From Marmoricola sp. URHB0036 (GTDB lineage Bacteria; Actinomycetota; Actinomycetes; Propionibacteriales; Nocardioidaceae), in the NCBI RefSeq assembly GCF_000426045.1, contig NZ_AUEP01000020.1:1-64000 (forward strand): DNA of 64,000 bases, written 5' to 3'. The notes beneath the pieces were generated by a model. That model had not been told where the DNA came from. It saw nothing but the letters and a program-made list of their open reading frames with translations, and did not search any database. Position 1 is the stretch's first letter, and each line of letters starts with the position of its first letter. This document shows, in pieces, positions 26,041 through 34,576 of the stretch. A program made the translations under genes and the position numbers.

Positions 26041-26799
26041 TCACGCCAGGTCGGCCAGCGCCTCCCGGGCGAGCGGCACCTGGAGCAGGAAGGTGGCGCC
26101 GTGGCCGTGCTCGGACTCGACGCTCACGGTGCCGCCGTGGCTCTCCGCGATCTGTTTGGTGATGAACAGGCCGAGGCCGAGGCCGGGCAGGTGGGCGGTC
26201 TCCTCCTCGCGCTGGAAGACCTCGAAGATGCGGGCCTTGCCGTCCTCGCTGATGCCCGGACCCTCGTCGTGCACCGAGATCCGGGCGAAGTGACGGCCGC
26301 GGTCGAGGGAGACCGAGATGCTCGACCCGGGCGGGGAGAACTTGATGGCGTTGCCGAGCAGGTTGACCATCGCCCGCTCCAGCCGGATCGAGTCACCGTC
26401 GACCCAGCAGCCGGGCTCGTCGGCGAAGAGCACCAGCTTCATGTTCTTGGCATCTGCGAGCAGACGGGTGCGTTCGACGACCGACCTCACCAGCTCGGAC
26501 AGCTCGAGACGTTCGAGCTCGAGGCTCTCCATGTCGTCGAGCGAGAAGCCGTGGCTGAGGTCGGTGATCAGCGCCGTCATGGTGATCGCCGAGCGGTGCA
26601 GCTGTTCGAGCTGCTTGCGCACCATCGGCTCGAGGACCTGGTGCTCGAGCAGCACCTCGCTCAGCCCGAGGATCACCTGCGCAGGCGAGGACAGGTCGTG
26701 CACCGTCATCGCGTTCAGCCGGCGCTGGGAGGCCAGCTGGCTGTTGATCCGGCCCAGCTCGCGGAGGAGCATCTCGTGCCGCTCGTCCTCAGCCTGCAT
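26041..26799 (-). CDS. Soluble sensor histidine kinase
   Basis: A 252-aa histidine kinase with no membrane segment. The phosphoacceptor is in [18 protein letters not shown], an unusual H-box with HDLSSP in place of HELRTP. The catalytic domain has N-box [14 protein letters not shown]1 [13 protein letters not shown]-box IFEVFQRE and G2 [21 protein letters not shown] 26799 has GGAGG nine bases upstream and is preferred to a start at 26910, which would fall inside a promoter -10. No partner receiver gene is adjacent; the divergent GAF/ANTAR pair is the closest signalling neighbour. Confidence 0.85.
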   Translation of the reverse strand: MQAEDERHEMLLRELGRINSQLASQRRLNAMTVHDLSSPAQVILGLSEVLLEHQVLEPMVRKQLEQLHRSAITMTALITDLSHGFSLDDMESLELERLELSELVRSVVERTRLLADAKNMKLVLFADEPGCWVDGDSIRLERAMVNLLGNAIKFSPPGSSISVSLDRGRHFARISVHDEGPGISEDGKARIFEVFQREEETAHLPGLGLGLFITKQIAESHGGTVSVESEHGHGATFLLQVPLAREALADLA

Positions 26800-26902
26800 C
26801 GACTCGGTCCTCCCCCCAGCAGCGGCACAGTCCGACCTCCTCGAGGTCACGCTGCTGGGTGGTGTCGCGGCCCAGCATCGACGACTCCCAGGCGGCGGAC
26901 AT
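26789..26902 (-). CDS. Possible leaderless 37-codon leader ORF overlapping the kinase start
   Basis: An open frame of 37 residues starting MSAAWESSMLGRDTTQQRDL and ending [12 protein letters not shown]. Its ATG lies six bases after TACCAT (26914-26909, minus strand), the spacing of a leaderless actinobacterial start. Third positions are nearly all G or C, as in real genes here. Its TGA lies just past the kinase ATG, so ribosomes finishing it could restart on the kinase. It could instead be untranslated leader; no homologue is known to me. Confidence 0.4.
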   Translation of the reverse strand: MSAAWESSMLGRDTTQQRDLEEVGLCRCWGEDRVDAG

Positions 26903-26908
26903 GCTGGC

Positions 26909-26914
26909 ATGGTA
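26909..26914 (-). promoter_or_regulatory. -10 hexamer TACCAT for the leader ORF/kinase transcript
   Basis: TACCAT on the minus strand is six bases ahead of ATG 26902, with TGAAAT 17 bases further upstream as a weak -35. The 26915-27131 stretch otherwise holds only the divergent promoter region of the GAF/ANTAR operon, with TAGGGT at 27070-27075 as its likely -10. Confidence 0.45.
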
Positions 26915-27131
26915 GGGCGAGGTCCGGGTCCATTTCAGGGGGTCGTCCACAGGAGGTTGGGTGCCCGGCCGCCATACCCGGACAGAGTCGGGCAAGGCGC
27001 ACGAGATTTCCTTTCGATGCCGTCCCAAAGATTGCGGCTCGCCCCCGTGCCGAACGCGGCAGCCGGGGCTAGGGTGATTTCGAGGGTCCGGCGGCGACTA
27101 GTCCGGCCGATCAACAGATGGGGGGTGCGCG

Positions 27132-27197
27132 ATGACGGTCACGACCGCCCACTCCCGCCCCGTGCGTCACCAGCTCACGACGGCTGCCCGCACGTGA
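27132..27197 (+). CDS. Possible 21-aa leader peptide coupled to the GAF gene
   Basis: ATG 27132 follows a G-run ribosome-like site and opens a 21-codon frame (MTVTTAHSRPVRHQLTTAAR plus T). Its TGA (27195-27197) overlaps GTG 27194 of the next gene as GTGA. The GAF gene has no ribosome site of its own, so translation of this leader would be the way ribosomes reach it. Not known as a family; existence rests on the overlap. Confidence 0.35.
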   Translation: MTVTTAHSRPVRHQLTTAART

Positions 27198-27844
27198 CCA
27201 AGGCACCGACCGATCAGCTCGAGCGACTGTGTCGAGCCGCTGTCACGGTCACCGGGGTGAGCAGCTGCGGGGTCACCATGCTGACCGACGGTGGGCAGAG
27301 CGTCACCGCCCTCGCGTCCGCCCCGCAGGCGCACGCCGTCGAGGATCTGCAGCACACCCTGGGCGAGGGCCCGGGTGTCGACGCCTCCCGATCTGGTGCT
27401 GCGGTGCTCGTCCCCGACCTCAGCGACGGTGACGATCCGGCCCTGAAGAGGTGGCCCACGTTCGCCAGGGGCGCCGTGGACTCCGGTGTGTTGGCGGCGT
27501 TTGCCTTCCCGCTGCTCCTCGGCACTGCCCGGATCGGCGCGATGAGTCTCTACCGGAACTCACCGGGTGGCCTGACCCCTGACCAGCTCACGCAGGGCCT
27601 GGTCACTGCCGACTCGGTGGCACTGACCCTGGCCGAGAAGGGCGACGGGCTGCCGATGCCGGACCAGGCCGATCCGATGCGGGTGCACCAGGCCGCCGGG
27701 ATGGCCATGGTCCAGCTCGGCGTACCGGTCGACCAGGCGCTGCTGCGCATGCGGGCGATCGCCTTTGCCGAGGGGACCACCGTGGACGAGCTCGCCGACG
27801 CCATCTTGCTGCGACAGCGGCGACTTTCTCAGGAGGACGCATGA
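27194..27844 (+). CDS. GAF-domain protein with a C-terminal ANTAR-like segment
   Basis: A 216-aa cytoplasmic signalling protein. A GAF domain spans about residues 10-150 (LCRAAVTVTGVSSCGVTMLT, HTLGEGPGVDASRSGAAVLV, VLAAFAFPLLLGTARIGAMS). The C-terminus (VHQAAGMAMVQLGVPVDQAL, then ELADAILLRQRRLS) resembles ANTAR helices that bind RNA to prevent termination. GTG 27194 is taken as start because family-like sequence begins there and it overlaps a leader ORF. Its stop overlaps the next ATG (ATGA), coupling the two GAF proteins. Confidence 0.8.
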   Translation: MTKAPTDQLERLCRAAVTVTGVSSCGVTMLTDGGQSVTALASAPQAHAVEDLQHTLGEGPGVDASRSGAAVLVPDLSDGDDPALKRWPTFARGAVDSGVLAAFAFPLLLGTARIGAMSLYRNSPGGLTPDQLTQGLVTADSVALTLAEKGDGLPMPDQADPMRVHQAAGMAMVQLGVPVDQALLRMRAIAFAEGTTVDELADAILLRQRRLSQEDA

Positions 27845-28590
27845 CACCAGACGAAAGGCTGGTACGGCAGGCCGCGCTGGCCGAACGCTTCGTGGCGCTG
27901 GCCGACACCCTGGTCGACGACTTCGACGTCGTGGAGGTGCTCGACGGGCTGATGGGCACTTGTCTCGAGCTGCTCGGGGTCGACGAGGCGGGACTGCTGC
28001 TGACCGACCCACGGGGTGGCTTGCAACGCGTCGCATCGTCCAGCGAGGAGGCACGCCTGCTCGAGCTGTTGCAGGTGCAGACCCGCGAGGGTCCCTGCTT
28101 CGAGGCCGTGGCGACCGGGGAGATCATCGCCGTCGACGACATCTCCGCGACCCATGACCGCTGGCCGGCCTTCGCCGAGCGGGCGGTGGCCGACGGGTTC
28201 AGCTCGGTCTACGCCTTCCCGATGCGACTACGCGACGCCACCGTGGGCGGCCTGAACCTGTTCGGTGTCCGCGCCGCATCCCTCGTTGACGACGACCAGG
28301 TGATCGCCAAGGCGCTGGCCGACATCGCCACCATCGGGATCCTCCAGCAGCGCAGCATCCACCGTTCCTCGGTGCTCGCGGAGAACCTCCAGCGCGCACT
28401 GAACACGCGCATCGTGGTGGAGCAGGCCAAGGGCGTGCTCTCCGAGCGTGGCCAGATGCCGATGGACCAGACCTTCGAGCTGCTCCGCTCCTTCGCGCGC
28501 AGCCACAACCTCAAGCTCAGCGAGCTCGCCCGCTCGATCGTGTACCCACCCCACCGGGCCGACGAGGTTCTCGCCAGTCGAGACAGCTGA
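27841..28590 (+). CDS. GAF and ANTAR domain-containing regulator
   Basis: A 249-aa protein. The GAF domain (about residues 10-165) includes FDVVEVLDGLMGTCLELLGV, EGPCFEAVATGEIIAVDDIS and VYAFPMRLRDATVGGLNLFG. The ANTAR domain (about 175-235) has LQRALNTRIVVEQAKGVLSE, MDQTFELLRSFARSHNLKLS and ELARSIV. ANTAR proteins act as RNA-binding antiterminators, usually activated through an input domain. The preceding coupled gene is a paralogue. A good hairpin terminator follows at 28667. Confidence 0.9.
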   Translation: MTPDERLVRQAALAERFVALADTLVDDFDVVEVLDGLMGTCLELLGVDEAGLLLTDPRGGLQRVASSSEEARLLELLQVQTREGPCFEAVATGEIIAVDDISATHDRWPAFAERAVADGFSSVYAFPMRLRDATVGGLNLFGVRAASLVDDDQVIAKALADIATIGILQQRSIHRSSVLAENLQRALNTRIVVEQAKGVLSERGQMPMDQTFELLRSFARSHNLKLSELARSIVYPPHRADEVLASRDS

Positions 28591-28917
28591 CCGCTCTCGC
28601 TCTGGTCAGGCCGCGCCTGCCGGGCGTACCGTACTGCCAGCGCCATCGGCGCCGCAGCCCGGACCCCGCTGCTCGTGAACACCGAGCAGCGAAAAGGTCC
28701 CGCGTGCACCATCTCCCCCGCACCCGCAGCGCAGGTCGGCATCGGTCCGACCCGCCGCGGGTCCCCTACTGGTCGCCGAGGCACCGCCGCCTCCGGCCAC
28801 CGGCCCGTGAGCCCGGGGGAACTCCGAAGAGTCGCGAACCCCTCCTAGTGGCGCGACTCGGACGAGATGGGGTCGGGCGCCCGTCGGCCACCACCTGGCC
28901 GGCGGGGGCCCGGCGTT
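28591..28917. other. Non-coding stretch between convergent ends, with two hairpins
   Basis: No gene is supported in these 327 bases. It holds a probable terminator at 28667-28691 for the GAF/ANTAR operon and a second stem, GAGTCGCG at 28829-28836 with CGCGACTC at 28852-28859, which may terminate the LacI-type gene coming from the other side. I see nothing else in it. Confidence 0.6.
28667..28691 (+). terminator. Hairpin terminator after the GAF/ANTAR operon
   Basis: CGCTGCTCG (28667-28675) pairs perfectly with CGAGCAGCG (28683-28691) around a seven-base loop, followed by AAAAGG. A nine-base-pair stem about 77 bases after the stop codon fits a factor-aided or T-poor intrinsic terminator as is usual in high-GC actinobacteria. 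Confidence 0.6.
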
Positions 28918-29934
28918 CTACTCGTCCCGGACCGGCACCGGACCGGTCGAGCCACGCACGACGAGGTGCGTCGGCAGCACCCGCGTCGGGCCCTCGACCT
29001 CGGTCTGGCGGTGCGGCAGCTGCTGGACCAGCACCTCGACCGCCCGTGCGCCGGCATCGGCGGTGCGCTCGGCGAGCGTGGTGAGGGTCGGCTGGCAGAA
29101 CTCGGCTCCGAACACGTCGTCGAACCCGACCACGCTGACGTCCTCAGGCACGCGGTGACCGCGCTCGGCCAGCCGACGCATCACCCCGATCGCGAGCATG
29201 TCGTTGTGGCACACGACTGCGGTGGCACCCGACGCGACCGCTGCGTCGACGGCGGCCGGTCCTCCTCCCAGGGTCGGCATGTAGGGCCCGAACCTGCGGG
29301 CCTCCATCCCCTTCTCCGCGGCCGCCGCCTGCAGTCCGTGCCAGCGACGGGCGCCCGACCACGACTCCGCGGGGCCGCCGGCGAAGACGAAGGATCGGTG
29401 GCCGTACGACGCGAGGTGGTCGACGATCTGCCTCGTCCCGGAGTCGTAGTCGGCCACCACACATCCGAGTCCTGCGGTGGCCCGGTTGACCAGCGCGATC
29501 GGGCTGCGCTCGGCGGCGGCGCGCAGCTCGTCGTCGGTGAGCCGCGAGGCGCTGATCACGAACCCGTCCACGGCACGCTCGAGGCGGCGTACGAGCTCGG
29601 CCTCGGCGGTCGGGTTCTCGGCGGTGTCGCCCAGGACCAGCGTCAGCCCGGCCGCCGCCGCCGCGCGCTCGGCGCCCTTGATGACCCCCGAGAAGTAGGG
29701 GTTGGTGATGTCGGGGACCAGCAACGCGATGGTGCGGGTGCGCCCGGACCCGAGCGCCTGCGCCGTCGGGTTGGGCACGTAGCCGAGCTCCTCGGCCACC
29801 CGCAGGACGTGCGCGCGGGTGCGGTGGTTGATGCGCTGCGGGCGGGTGAACGCGCGCGACACGGTCGAAGCTGCCACCCCGGCCGCCTCGGCGACGTCGT
29901 TCAGGGTCGGGCGACGCTGCGGCACGGGACCCAT
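28918..29934 (-). CDS. LacI-family transcriptional regulator
   Basis: A 338-aa repressor. The N-terminal helix-turn-helix and hinge read TLNDVAEAAGVAASTVSRAF, INHRTRAHVLRVAEELGYVP, then NPTAQALGSGRTRTIALLVP. The periplasmic-binding-like sensor domain follows (DITNPYFSGVIKGAERAAAA; VCHNDMLAIGVMRRLAERGH; PEDVSVVGFDDVFGAEFCQP). It is divergent from the transporter/shikimate/QsuB-like operon and a CpG-centred palindrome lies 22 bases upstream of its ATG, so it likely controls itself and that operon in response to quinate, shikimate or a similar compound (inference). Confidence 0.92.
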   Translation of the reverse strand: MGPVPQRRPTLNDVAEAAGVAASTVSRAFTRPQRINHRTRAHVLRVAEELGYVPNPTAQALGSGRTRTIALLVPDITNPYFSGVIKGAERAAAAAGLTLVLGDTAENPTAEAELVRRLERAVDGFVISASRLTDDELRAAAERSPIALVNRATAGLGCVVADYDSGTRQIVDHLASYGHRSFVFAGGPAESWSGARRWHGLQAAAAEKGMEARRFGPYMPTLGGGPAAVDAAVASGATAVVCHNDMLAIGVMRRLAERGHRVPEDVSVVGFDDVFGAEFCQPTLTTLAERTADAGARAVEVLVQQLPHRQTEVEGPTRVLPTHLVVRGSTGPVPVRDE

Positions 29935-29955
29935 GCGGCCACCATATGGCAAGAA

Positions 29956-29973
29956 ATGGCAAACGCTTGCCAT
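29956..29973. promoter_or_regulatory. LacI-type operator in the divergent intergenic region
   Basis: ATGGCAAACGCTTGCCAT is a near-perfect 18-bp palindrome with the central CG typical of LacI-family sites. A further half-site ATGGCAAG lies at 29944-29951. Located between the LacI-type gene (start 29934) and the MFS gene (start 30058). Confidence 0.8.
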
Positions 29974-30057
29974 GTGACCGGCGCCACTCCTACGTTCCGG
30001 GGAACCAGACCCGATCGGGACGGCAAGCGGCCGGTCGAGAGCAGGAGAAGTGGCCCG

Positions 30058-31410
30058 ATGAACACACCTTCCGACCTCGTCAGGACTCCCCGCCGGGCGG
30101 CGGTGGCTGCCTGGTTCGGCAGCGCACTCGAGTACTACGACCTCGCCATCTACGGCACCGCCGCGGCGCTGGTCTTCCCGGACATCTTCTTCCCCGAGGG
30201 CAACGACTCCGCCGCCACGATCGCTGCCTTTGCGACCTTCGGCGTGGCGTACGTCGCTCGGCCGATCGGCTCGTTCCTGATGGGCCACATCGGAGACCGC
30301 CTCGGTCGCAAGACGATCATGGTCGGCACGCTGCTGCTGATGGGCACCTCGACGTTCCTGGTCGGTTGCCTCCCGACGTACCACCAGGTGGGGCTGCTGG
30401 CTCCCACGCTGCTCGTCATCCTGCGACTGCTGCAGGGTCTCTCCGCCGCCGGCGAGCAGGCCGGCGCCAACTCGATGTCCTTCGAGCACGCACCGGACAA
30501 CGAGCGCGGGTTCTTCACCAGCTTCACCCTCAGCGGGACCCAGGGCGGCCAGGTGCTGGCGCCCGCCGTGTTCCTCCCGCTCGCCGCCGTGCTCTCCGAC
30601 GACCAGCTGCAGGCATGGGGCTGGCGGGTGCCGTTCCTGCTCAGCGCGATCGTGGTCTTCGTGGGCCTCTACATCAGGCTCAAGCTCGAGGAGACCCCGG
30701 AGTTCCGCGCCGAGGAGCAGCAGGACGAGGTGGCCAAGGCTCCCCTCGGCGTCCTGTTCCGCGACCACTGGCAGAACGTGCTGCGCGTCTTCTTCGCCGC
30801 CTTCATCGCGATGGTCAACACGATGTTCCAGGTCTTCGCACTGAACTTCGCCACCTCCGACGACTTCGGCATCGGCTTCAGCAACACCTTCATGCTGTGG
30901 CTCGCCATCGTGGCCAACCTGGTCGCGATCTGCACCATCCCGTTCTGGGCCCGGCTCTCCGACCGGGTCGGCCGCAAGCCGGTGTTCGTCACCGGCGTGC
31001 TCGGCAGCGCGGTCCTGGTGACGGCCTTCCTGGGTGCCATCTCGTCGGGCAGCCACGCGCTGACCTTCGGGCTCGGCGTGCTGCTGGCCGGCGTCGTCTA
31101 CAGCATGCCGAACGCGGTGTGGCCGGCGACGTACGCCGAGTACTTCCCGACCCGCGTCCGCCTCTCCGGGATGGCCATCGGCACCCAGTTCGGCTTCGCG
31201 CTGGCCGGCTTCACGCCGACCATCGCCGGCTGGCTGATGGACGGCAACGCCGACAACTGGGTCAAGGTCGCCGCCTTCGCGGTCGGCGCCTGCGTCATCT
31301 CGGCCGTCGCCGTCATCACCGGTCCAGCGGCCACTCATCTCGTCGCCACTCGCAAGATCGGGGTCACCTCTCGCGCCGCGCTCCGTTCGAGCGTGGTGAG
31401 CCAGGCGTGA
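30058..31410 (+). CDS. MFS transporter of the metabolite:H+ symporter type, probably for quinate/shikimate-like acids
   Basis: A 450-aa transporter with about twelve hydrophobic segments. The start AAWFGSALEYYDLAIYGTAA, the loop GHIGDRLGRKTIMVGTLLLM, then RLLQGLSAAGEQAGANSMSF and the mid-loop RLSDRVGRKPVFVTGVLGS are hallmarks of the MHS branch (ShiA/ProP/KgtP-like). ATG 30058 has AGGAG upstream. It is first in a coupled operon with a shikimate dehydrogenase and a dehydroshikimate dehydratase-like protein, which points to uptake of quinate, shikimate or dehydroshikimate. Its stop overlaps the next GTG (GTGA). Confidence 0.88.
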   Translation: MNTPSDLVRTPRRAAVAAWFGSALEYYDLAIYGTAAALVFPDIFFPEGNDSAATIAAFATFGVAYVARPIGSFLMGHIGDRLGRKTIMVGTLLLMGTSTFLVGCLPTYHQVGLLAPTLLVILRLLQGLSAAGEQAGANSMSFEHAPDNERGFFTSFTLSGTQGGQVLAPAVFLPLAAVLSDDQLQAWGWRVPFLLSAIVVFVGLYIRLKLEETPEFRAEEQQDEVAKAPLGVLFRDHWQNVLRVFFAAFIAMVNTMFQVFALNFATSDDFGIGFSNTFMLWLAIVANLVAICTIPFWARLSDRVGRKPVFVTGVLGSAVLVTAFLGAISSGSHALTFGLGVLLAGVVYSMPNAVWPATYAEYFPTRVRLSGMAIGTQFGFALAGFTPTIAGWLMDGNADNWVKVAAFAVGACVISAVAVITGPAATHLVATRKIGVTSRAALRSSVVSQA

Positions 31411-32261
31411 ACGACGAGGGCTCCTTCTCCCTCGGTCTGGTCGGGTCAGGAATCGGCGGCTCGCTCACCCCGGCGATGCAGGAACGCGAGGGTCGCGAGG
31501 CCGGGCTGTCCCTGACCTACCGGTTGATCGACGCCGACGTCCACGGCCTGACGAAGGCCGACCTGCCCGAGCTGCTGACCTGGGTACGTCGGCTCGGGTT
31601 CGACGGGGTCAACATCACCCACCCGTTCAAGCAGGCAGTGGTGCCGCTGCTCGACGACCTCTCCGACGACGCCCGCGACCTCGGTGCCGTGAACACCGTC
31701 CTGTTCCGCGAGGGCCGGATGCTCGGACGCAACACCGACTGGTCGGGCTACGGACGAGCCTTCCGTGCCGTCCTTCCCGACGCGGTGCACGACCGGGCAC
31801 TGCTCATCGGTGCCGGCGGCGCCGGTGTCGCCGTCGGGTACGGGCTGCTGCGCCAGGGGGCGACGCGGGTCGACGTGCTCGATGCGGACGAGGCGACGGC
31901 GGCCGCCTGCGTCGACCGGCTCACCGCCCGCTTCGGGCCGGACCGGGTCGGCATCGCACGCGACCTCGAGACCGCACTGGCCGACGTGCAGGGAGTCGTC
32001 AACGCGACTCCGGTCGGCATGCTCGGCCACCCGGGCTCGGTGGTCCCGCTCGCCCGCCTGCGCAGCGACCTCTGGGTCAGCGACGTCGTCTACTTCCCGC
32101 TCGAGACCGCGCTGATCTCAGCCTCGCGGGCACGCGGCTGCCGGGTGCTCCCCGGCGGCGGGATGGCGGTGCAACAGGCGGTCGGCGCCTTCGAGTACTT
32201 CACCGGCCGACCGGCCGACTCCGCCCGGATGGAGGCCCACTTCAAGGAGCTGACCGGCTGA
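31407..32261 (+). CDS. Quinate/shikimate dehydrogenase (AroE/QsuD-like)
   Basis: A 284-aa NAD(P)-linked enzyme that interconverts shikimate or quinate with the 3-dehydro forms. The substrate loop GLVGSGIGGSLTPAMQEREG, catalytic region FDGVNITHPFKQAVVPLLDD with the conserved Lys, GAVNTVLFREGRMLGRNTDW, and nucleotide loop LIGAGGAGVAVGYGLL are intact. In a catabolic operon the likely direction is oxidation, as for QsuD, rather than the biosynthetic AroE. GTG 31407 overlaps the transporter stop; its own TGA shares one base with the next ATG. Confidence 0.88.
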   Translation: MNDEGSFSLGLVGSGIGGSLTPAMQEREGREAGLSLTYRLIDADVHGLTKADLPELLTWVRRLGFDGVNITHPFKQAVVPLLDDLSDDARDLGAVNTVLFREGRMLGRNTDWSGYGRAFRAVLPDAVHDRALLIGAGGAGVAVGYGLLRQGATRVDVLDADEATAAACVDRLTARFGPDRVGIARDLETALADVQGVVNATPVGMLGHPGSVVPLARLRSDLWVSDVVYFPLETALISASRARGCRVLPGGGMAVQQAVGAFEYFTGRPADSARMEAHFKELTG

Positions 32262-34078
32262 TGCGCAAGGGCATCGCGACGGTCTCCCTCAGCGGCGTGC
32301 TCCAGGACACGCTCGGCGCCGCCGCCGGCGCCGGGTTCGACGCGATCGAGCTCTTCGACAACGACCTGATCGGGTCACCGCTCGCGCCCCGCGAGGTGGC
32401 GTCGCGCTGCGCTGACCTCGGACTGGAGATCGCGCTGTTCCAGCCGATCCGTGATGTCGAGGGTGTGCCCCCGGACGCCTTCGAGACTGTGCTGCACCGA
32501 CTGCGCACCAAGCTCGGCGTGATGGCCGAGCTGGGTACGACGACCCTGCTGGCCTGCTCGAACGCCAGCGCCGGGGCGGTCGACGACCTCGACCTCACCG
32601 CCGAGCAGCTGCACCGCGTCGGGGAGGTCAGCGCGGAGGCCGGCGTGACCGTGGCCTTCGAGGCGCTCGCCTGGGGACGCCACGTCCATCGCCTGGCTCA
32701 GGCCTGGGAGGCGGTCGTCCGCGCCGATCACCCTGCGATCACCCTCGCGGTCGACACCTTCCACGTGCTCGCGCGTGGCGACGACGGCTCCGCGCTGGAC
32801 GGGATCCCCGGGGACCGCATCGGCTTCCTCCAGGTCGCCGATGCTCCGTGGCTGGACATGAACCTGCTCGAGTGGAGTCGGCACCACCGCTGCTTCCCAG
32901 GCCAGGGCACGCTCGACGTGACCGGGGTGGTGGCGGCGACGCTGGCCGCCGGATACCGCGGTCCCCTCTCGCTCGAGGTGTTCAGCGACGTGGTCCGCGA
33001 GACAGACCCCGACGTGACGGCGCGCGACGCGATGCGGTCGCTGGTCTTCCTCGAGGACGAGCTGGCGCGCGTCGTACCTCCGATCGAGGGGGCCACGGTC
33101 AGCGCCGCTCCTGCCGTCGCGACCCGCACCGACGCCGCCTTCCTCGAGCTCGCCTGCACACCCGGTGACGACCATGTCGACAAGCTGCTCGACGCCCTCG
33201 GTTTCGCGCTGGCCGGTCGTCACCGATCCAAGCCCGTCGCCTGGTGGCGCAACGGCGAGGCGCATGTCGTCGTCAACGAGGCGGCGGGCGAGTCCGACAC
33301 CAACCATGCGTCCGCCCTGGGCCTGGCCGCGCGACCGGTGGAGGCGGTCGCAGCACGGGCCCGGGCGCTGCTCTGGCCCGAGGTGGACTCCACGCGCGGG
33401 ACGGGTGAGGCGATGCTGCCGGGGATCGCGTCACCGTCCGGCCTGCACGTCTTCGTCAGCGACACCCCGGGGCACGGCGACCACTGGCAGGGCGACTTCG
33501 TGCCGACGAGTGCCGGCGGTGCCGGTTTCTCCACCGGCCTCGACCACGTCGTCATCTCCGTCTCCCCCTTGCAGCTCAACGAGGAGATGGCCTTCTTCCG
33601 GACGGTGTTCGGCTTCGCTCCGGAGTCGCCCGAGGAGTTCATGGAACCGCATGGTCGGCTGCGCAGCATCGCGTTGCGACCAACCGCGGGCGACGTACGC
33701 ATCGTGCTCAACGTGACCGAGGCATCACCGCAGAGCGCGCACCCGCACGGCGTCACCCAGGTGGCGCTGCGGTGCGACGACGTGGCGACCGCCGTCGCCA
33801 GCCTGCGCTCGCGAGGCGTGCCGTTGATGCGCGTCCCGGACAACTACTACGCCGATCTCGACGCCCGGTTCGGGCTGCCGACGGAGGTCCTGGACCACCT
33901 CCGCGAGCACCAGCTGCTCTACGACCGGGTGGGGGACGCCGAGCTGTTGCACGCGTTCACCGAGGACCTCGGCACCGGGTTCCACGTCGAGCTGCTCGAG
34001 CGGCGCGGTGGGTACGACGGGTACGGCAGCCCCAACACCTTCGTGCGACTGGTCTCGCAGCTCGGCGGCAACCCGTGA
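32261..34078 (+). CDS. QsuB-like fusion: 3-dehydroshikimate dehydratase plus HPPD-like VOC domain
   Basis: A 605-aa two-domain protein. Residues 1-275 are a xylose-isomerase-like TIM barrel (FDAIELFDNDLIGSPLAPRE, AVDTFHVLARGDDG, GFLQVADAPWLDMN, LSLEVFSDVVRETDP) that converts 3-dehydroshikimate to protocatechuate. Residues 280-600 form 4-hydroxyphenylpyruvate-dioxygenase-like VOC repeats (GLDHVVISVSPLQLNEEMAF, EVLDHLREHQLLYDRVGD, GTGFHVELLERRGGYDGYG). The same fusion is known as QsuB in corynebacteria. It is the last gene of the operon; no dehydroquinate dehydratase is present here. Confidence 0.88.
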   Translation: MRKGIATVSLSGVLQDTLGAAAGAGFDAIELFDNDLIGSPLAPREVASRCADLGLEIALFQPIRDVEGVPPDAFETVLHRLRTKLGVMAELGTTTLLACSNASAGAVDDLDLTAEQLHRVGEVSAEAGVTVAFEALAWGRHVHRLAQAWEAVVRADHPAITLAVDTFHVLARGDDGSALDGIPGDRIGFLQVADAPWLDMNLLEWSRHHRCFPGQGTLDVTGVVAATLAAGYRGPLSLEVFSDVVRETDPDVTARDAMRSLVFLEDELARVVPPIEGATVSAAPAVATRTDAAFLELACTPGDDHVDKLLDALGFALAGRHRSKPVAWWRNGEAHVVVNEAAGESDTNHASALGLAARPVEAVAARARALLWPEVDSTRGTGEAMLPGIASPSGLHVFVSDTPGHGDHWQGDFVPTSAGGAGFSTGLDHVVISVSPLQLNEEMAFFRTVFGFAPESPEEFMEPHGRLRSIALRPTAGDVRIVLNVTEASPQSAHPHGVTQVALRCDDVATAVASLRSRGVPLMRVPDNYYADLDARFGLPTEVLDHLREHQLLYDRVGDAELLHAFTEDLGTGFHVELLERRGGYDGYGSPNTFVRLVSQLGGNP

Positions 34079-34118
34079 CCGGGCGTGTGGGCCGGCCCAG
34101 GTGGGGTACGCCCCCAAG

Positions 34119-34475
34119 GTGACCTCTGCCGACTCCCCGTCCTCCGCCCAGGAACCACGTCCCGAGGACGACCCGGTCTCCGAGCACGAGCCATCGGCGC
34201 GCCCAGCGGGCCAGCCCGACCCCCTTCGCGGGTCACGCACCAGCGGGTTCTGGTCCGCCGTACTCCTGCTCGTCGTGCTCCTGCTCCTGCTGGCCGTGTT
34301 CATCCTGCAGAACACCCAGAAGGTGGAGGTCTCGTTCTTCGGCTGGGACGGCCACGCGCCGCTCGCCGCGACGCTGCTGCTCGCGGCCGTTGCCGGCGCC
34401 GCGGTCGTCGCTGCGGCCGGCGTCCTGCGCATCCTCCAGCTGCGGCGACGGGTCAAGCGCGGACGCAAGGCCTAG
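34119..34475 (+). CDS. LapA/DUF1049-type membrane protein
   Basis: A 118-aa protein with a polar acidic N-terminus (about 40 residues), a first membrane helix SAVLLLVVLLLLLAVFILQN, the short motif TQKVEVSFFGWDGHAPLAAT typical of the LapA (lipopolysaccharide assembly A) domain, a second helix AAVAGAAVVAAAGVL and a basic RRRVKRGRKA end. Actinobacterial members are of unknown role. GTG 34119 fits the family start. It opens a run of small membrane proteins up to 35413. Confidence 0.75.
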   Translation: MTSADSPSSAQEPRPEDDPVSEHEPSARPAGQPDPLRGSRTSGFWSAVLLLVVLLLLLAVFILQNTQKVEVSFFGWDGHAPLAATLLLAAVAGAAVVAAAGVLRILQLRRRVKRGRKA

Positions 34476-34576
34476 CAGCGCCCCGTTTGCCCCATGTCGG
34501 ATCGGGGCACCCTTCCGCAGGTCGGCCGCTCGGGCTCCGGCCAGTCACCACACCACCAACCGGACGGAGTCTCACC

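Noticed and set aside
28867-30057. Long upstream extension of the MFS transporter frame
   Set aside because: It is antisense to the LacI-type gene; the family start and ribosome site are at 30058.
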